Assembly: GCA_950022295.1 (NCBI GenBank)
Contig: OX465599.1
Location: 1,550,001-1,614,000 of the forward strand
Reading direction: 5' to 3'
Length of the DNA stretch: 64,000 bases
Source: Bromus sterilis
Lineage: Eukaryota > Streptophyta > Magnoliopsida > Poales > Poaceae
Positions 63,890 to 64,000 of this stretch are shown here, piece after piece. Position 1 is the stretch's first letter. Each line of letters opens with the position of its first letter. Below the pieces are notes generated by a model. The model worked only from the letters and a program-made list of their open reading frames with translations. It did not search any database and had not been told where the DNA came from. The translations under genes and the position numbers were made by a program.

Positions 63890-64000
63890 AAACGGTGATT
63901 AATAGCCCATGAAACAGGCCAGAATCGGCCAAAACTGCGAGTGTTGATGACCGGCACGTAAATGCACCCTTGGGTTCGTCAATTGTGGAAATCACTCCAG
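63890..64000. repeat. Partial last monomer
   Basis: 111 bases of a b-type monomer (CATGAAAC, AGAATCGGCC, GGCACG, hinge T) are cut by the window end just after CACTCCAG. The array clearly continues to the right. Confidence 0.95.

Larger units (their letters stand above)
1..64000. repeat. 118-bp tandem satellite array, about 543 monomers
   Basis: The whole window is one head-to-tail array of a 118-bp monomer running from AAACGGTGATT to GGGACCCA, all in the same orientation. Monomer lengths are only 118 or 117 bp, and the summed lengths place every block boundary exactly where the motif is seen, up to the last partial monomer at 63890-64000. Monomers differ by a limited set of linked substitutions at positions about 17-41, 62-66, 82, 95-96 and 110-113. 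I see no unique DNA, transposon, inversion, simple-sequence tract or gene. All three forward frames meet stops in essentially every monomer (TGA at 7, TAA at 11, TGA at 21). From memory, the reverse strand CTATTAATCACCGTTTTGGG matches 18 of 20 bases of a block in the rye pSc119.2 (120-bp) family. That family is known from subtelomeric and interstitial heterochromatin of Triticeae and relatives. The array itself is certain; the family name is tentative. Confidence 0.98.

Noticed and set aside
1..64000. Open reading frames through the array
   Set aside because: The forward strand has stops in all three frames in essentially every monomer (TGATTAATAG and CATGA). The reverse strand has stops from TTA, TCA and TCA, and a 118-bp period shifts the frame by one each monomer. 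Any open stretch is only about one to two monomers long and recurs identically in each unit, so none is a supported gene.
1..64000. CRISPR array
   Set aside because: The repeat is 118 bp with no spacers. Variation lies at fixed positions within the repeat and is shared among units, and no cas genes are present.
1..64000. CENP-B box or centromeric alpha-satellite identity
   Set aside because: The monomer is 118 bp, not about 171 bp, and I could not fit the TTCG(N4)A(NN)CGGG pattern on either strand. The GTTCG at position 86 is followed by no CGGG at the needed spacing.
1..64000. Pol III B-box (GGTTCG in GGGTTCGTC) suggesting a tRNA- or SINE-derived repeat
   Set aside because: The match stops after GGTTCG (T instead of A, no CC at the end), and no A-box or cloverleaf is found upstream. 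A short chance match is more likely.

Overview
The whole 64 kb window is one uninterrupted tandem satellite array. A 118-bp monomer (about 50% G+C) repeats head to tail in one orientation from base 1 to base 64000. I count 542 complete monomers plus a 111-base partial one at the right edge, phasing each monomer to start at AAACGGTGATT. I see no gene, RNA gene, transposon, inverted segment or unique spacer, and both window edges lie inside the array. This points to constitutive heterochromatin of a eukaryote. By memory only, the reverse strand of the monomer resembles the 118/120-bp pSc119.2 family of rye and related grasses (18 of 20 bases in one block, recalled rather than computed), so a Triticeae or other pooid grass with a subtelomeric or interstitial heterochromatin block is my best guess, not a certainty.

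Monomer code used below. Positions are within the monomer; the features are the 5' module (about 17-41), base 66 (GGCACG or GGGACG), the hinge base 82 (CCCT[T/G/A/absent]GGGTT), the block 91-99 and the tail 110-113. a: CATGAAAC/AAAATCTTCC, hinge absent (117 bp), GTTCCTCAATGCTGG, tail GAGG. b: CATGAAAC/AGAATCGGCC, GGCACG, hinge T, tail AGGG. c: AATGATAC/GGAATCGGCC, GGGACG, T, AGAG. d: 5' of a, hinge T, AGGG. e: AGAATCGACC, T, AGGG. f: 5' of c with GGCACG, hinge G, AGGG. g: AAAATCTGCC, T, AGGG. h: AATGATACAGACC, GGGACG, T, AAAG. i and l: GATGACAGG, ATGGTGG, GGATCC end. j: CGACACGTAATTG. k and o: AAAATCTGCC, 117 bp, ATGGTGG, GGGG. m: GTGGATGACTGGAACG. n: AAAATTGCG. p: f with hinge T. q: 5' of a, GGGACG, hinge G, ATTTTGG, GGGG. 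r: CATGATAC/GGAATAGG, 117 bp, ATTTTGG, GGGGAACC. s: CACGAAAC, hinge A (CCCTAGGG), ATGGTGG, GGGG. t: starts ACGGTCATT, has GATGGCCGG. u: AATGATAC, GGGACG, hinge G, ATTTTGG, GGGG. v: CATGAAAC/GGAATCGGCC. w: AATGATAC, 117 bp, GGGGAACC. y: w with GGCACG and ACCC.

Layout. (1) 1-4716: four tandem copies of a 10-monomer, 1,179-bp higher-order repeat (HOR) a-b-c-d-e-f-e-f-g-h. (2) 4717-8840: two copies of a 17/18-monomer unit carrying the rare i-j-k-l-m-n-o types. (3) 8841-14849: deletion and duplication derivatives of the 10-mer. (4) 14850-26404: a 31-monomer, 3,655-bp HOR, in two full copies, one shortened copy and one partial copy. (5) 26405-40080: two copies of a segment about 6.1 kb long, at an offset of 6,602 bp. 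(6) 40081-44441: the 10-mer HOR and the rare 17-mer unit come back, 37.7 kb from their first occurrence. (7) 44442-64000: a second domain with other monomers (r, s, t, u, v, w, y, b) and shorter HORs (3,183-bp, 2,829-bp and 590-bp periods).

How it works together: the nested periods (118 bp, then 590-1,179 bp, then 2.8-6.6 kb, then 37.7 kb) and the chimeric monomers fit repeated unequal exchange, segmental duplication and gene conversion inside one array. Nothing in the window suggests a protein-coding or defence function. The interest lies in the multi-level architecture of the satellite itself.
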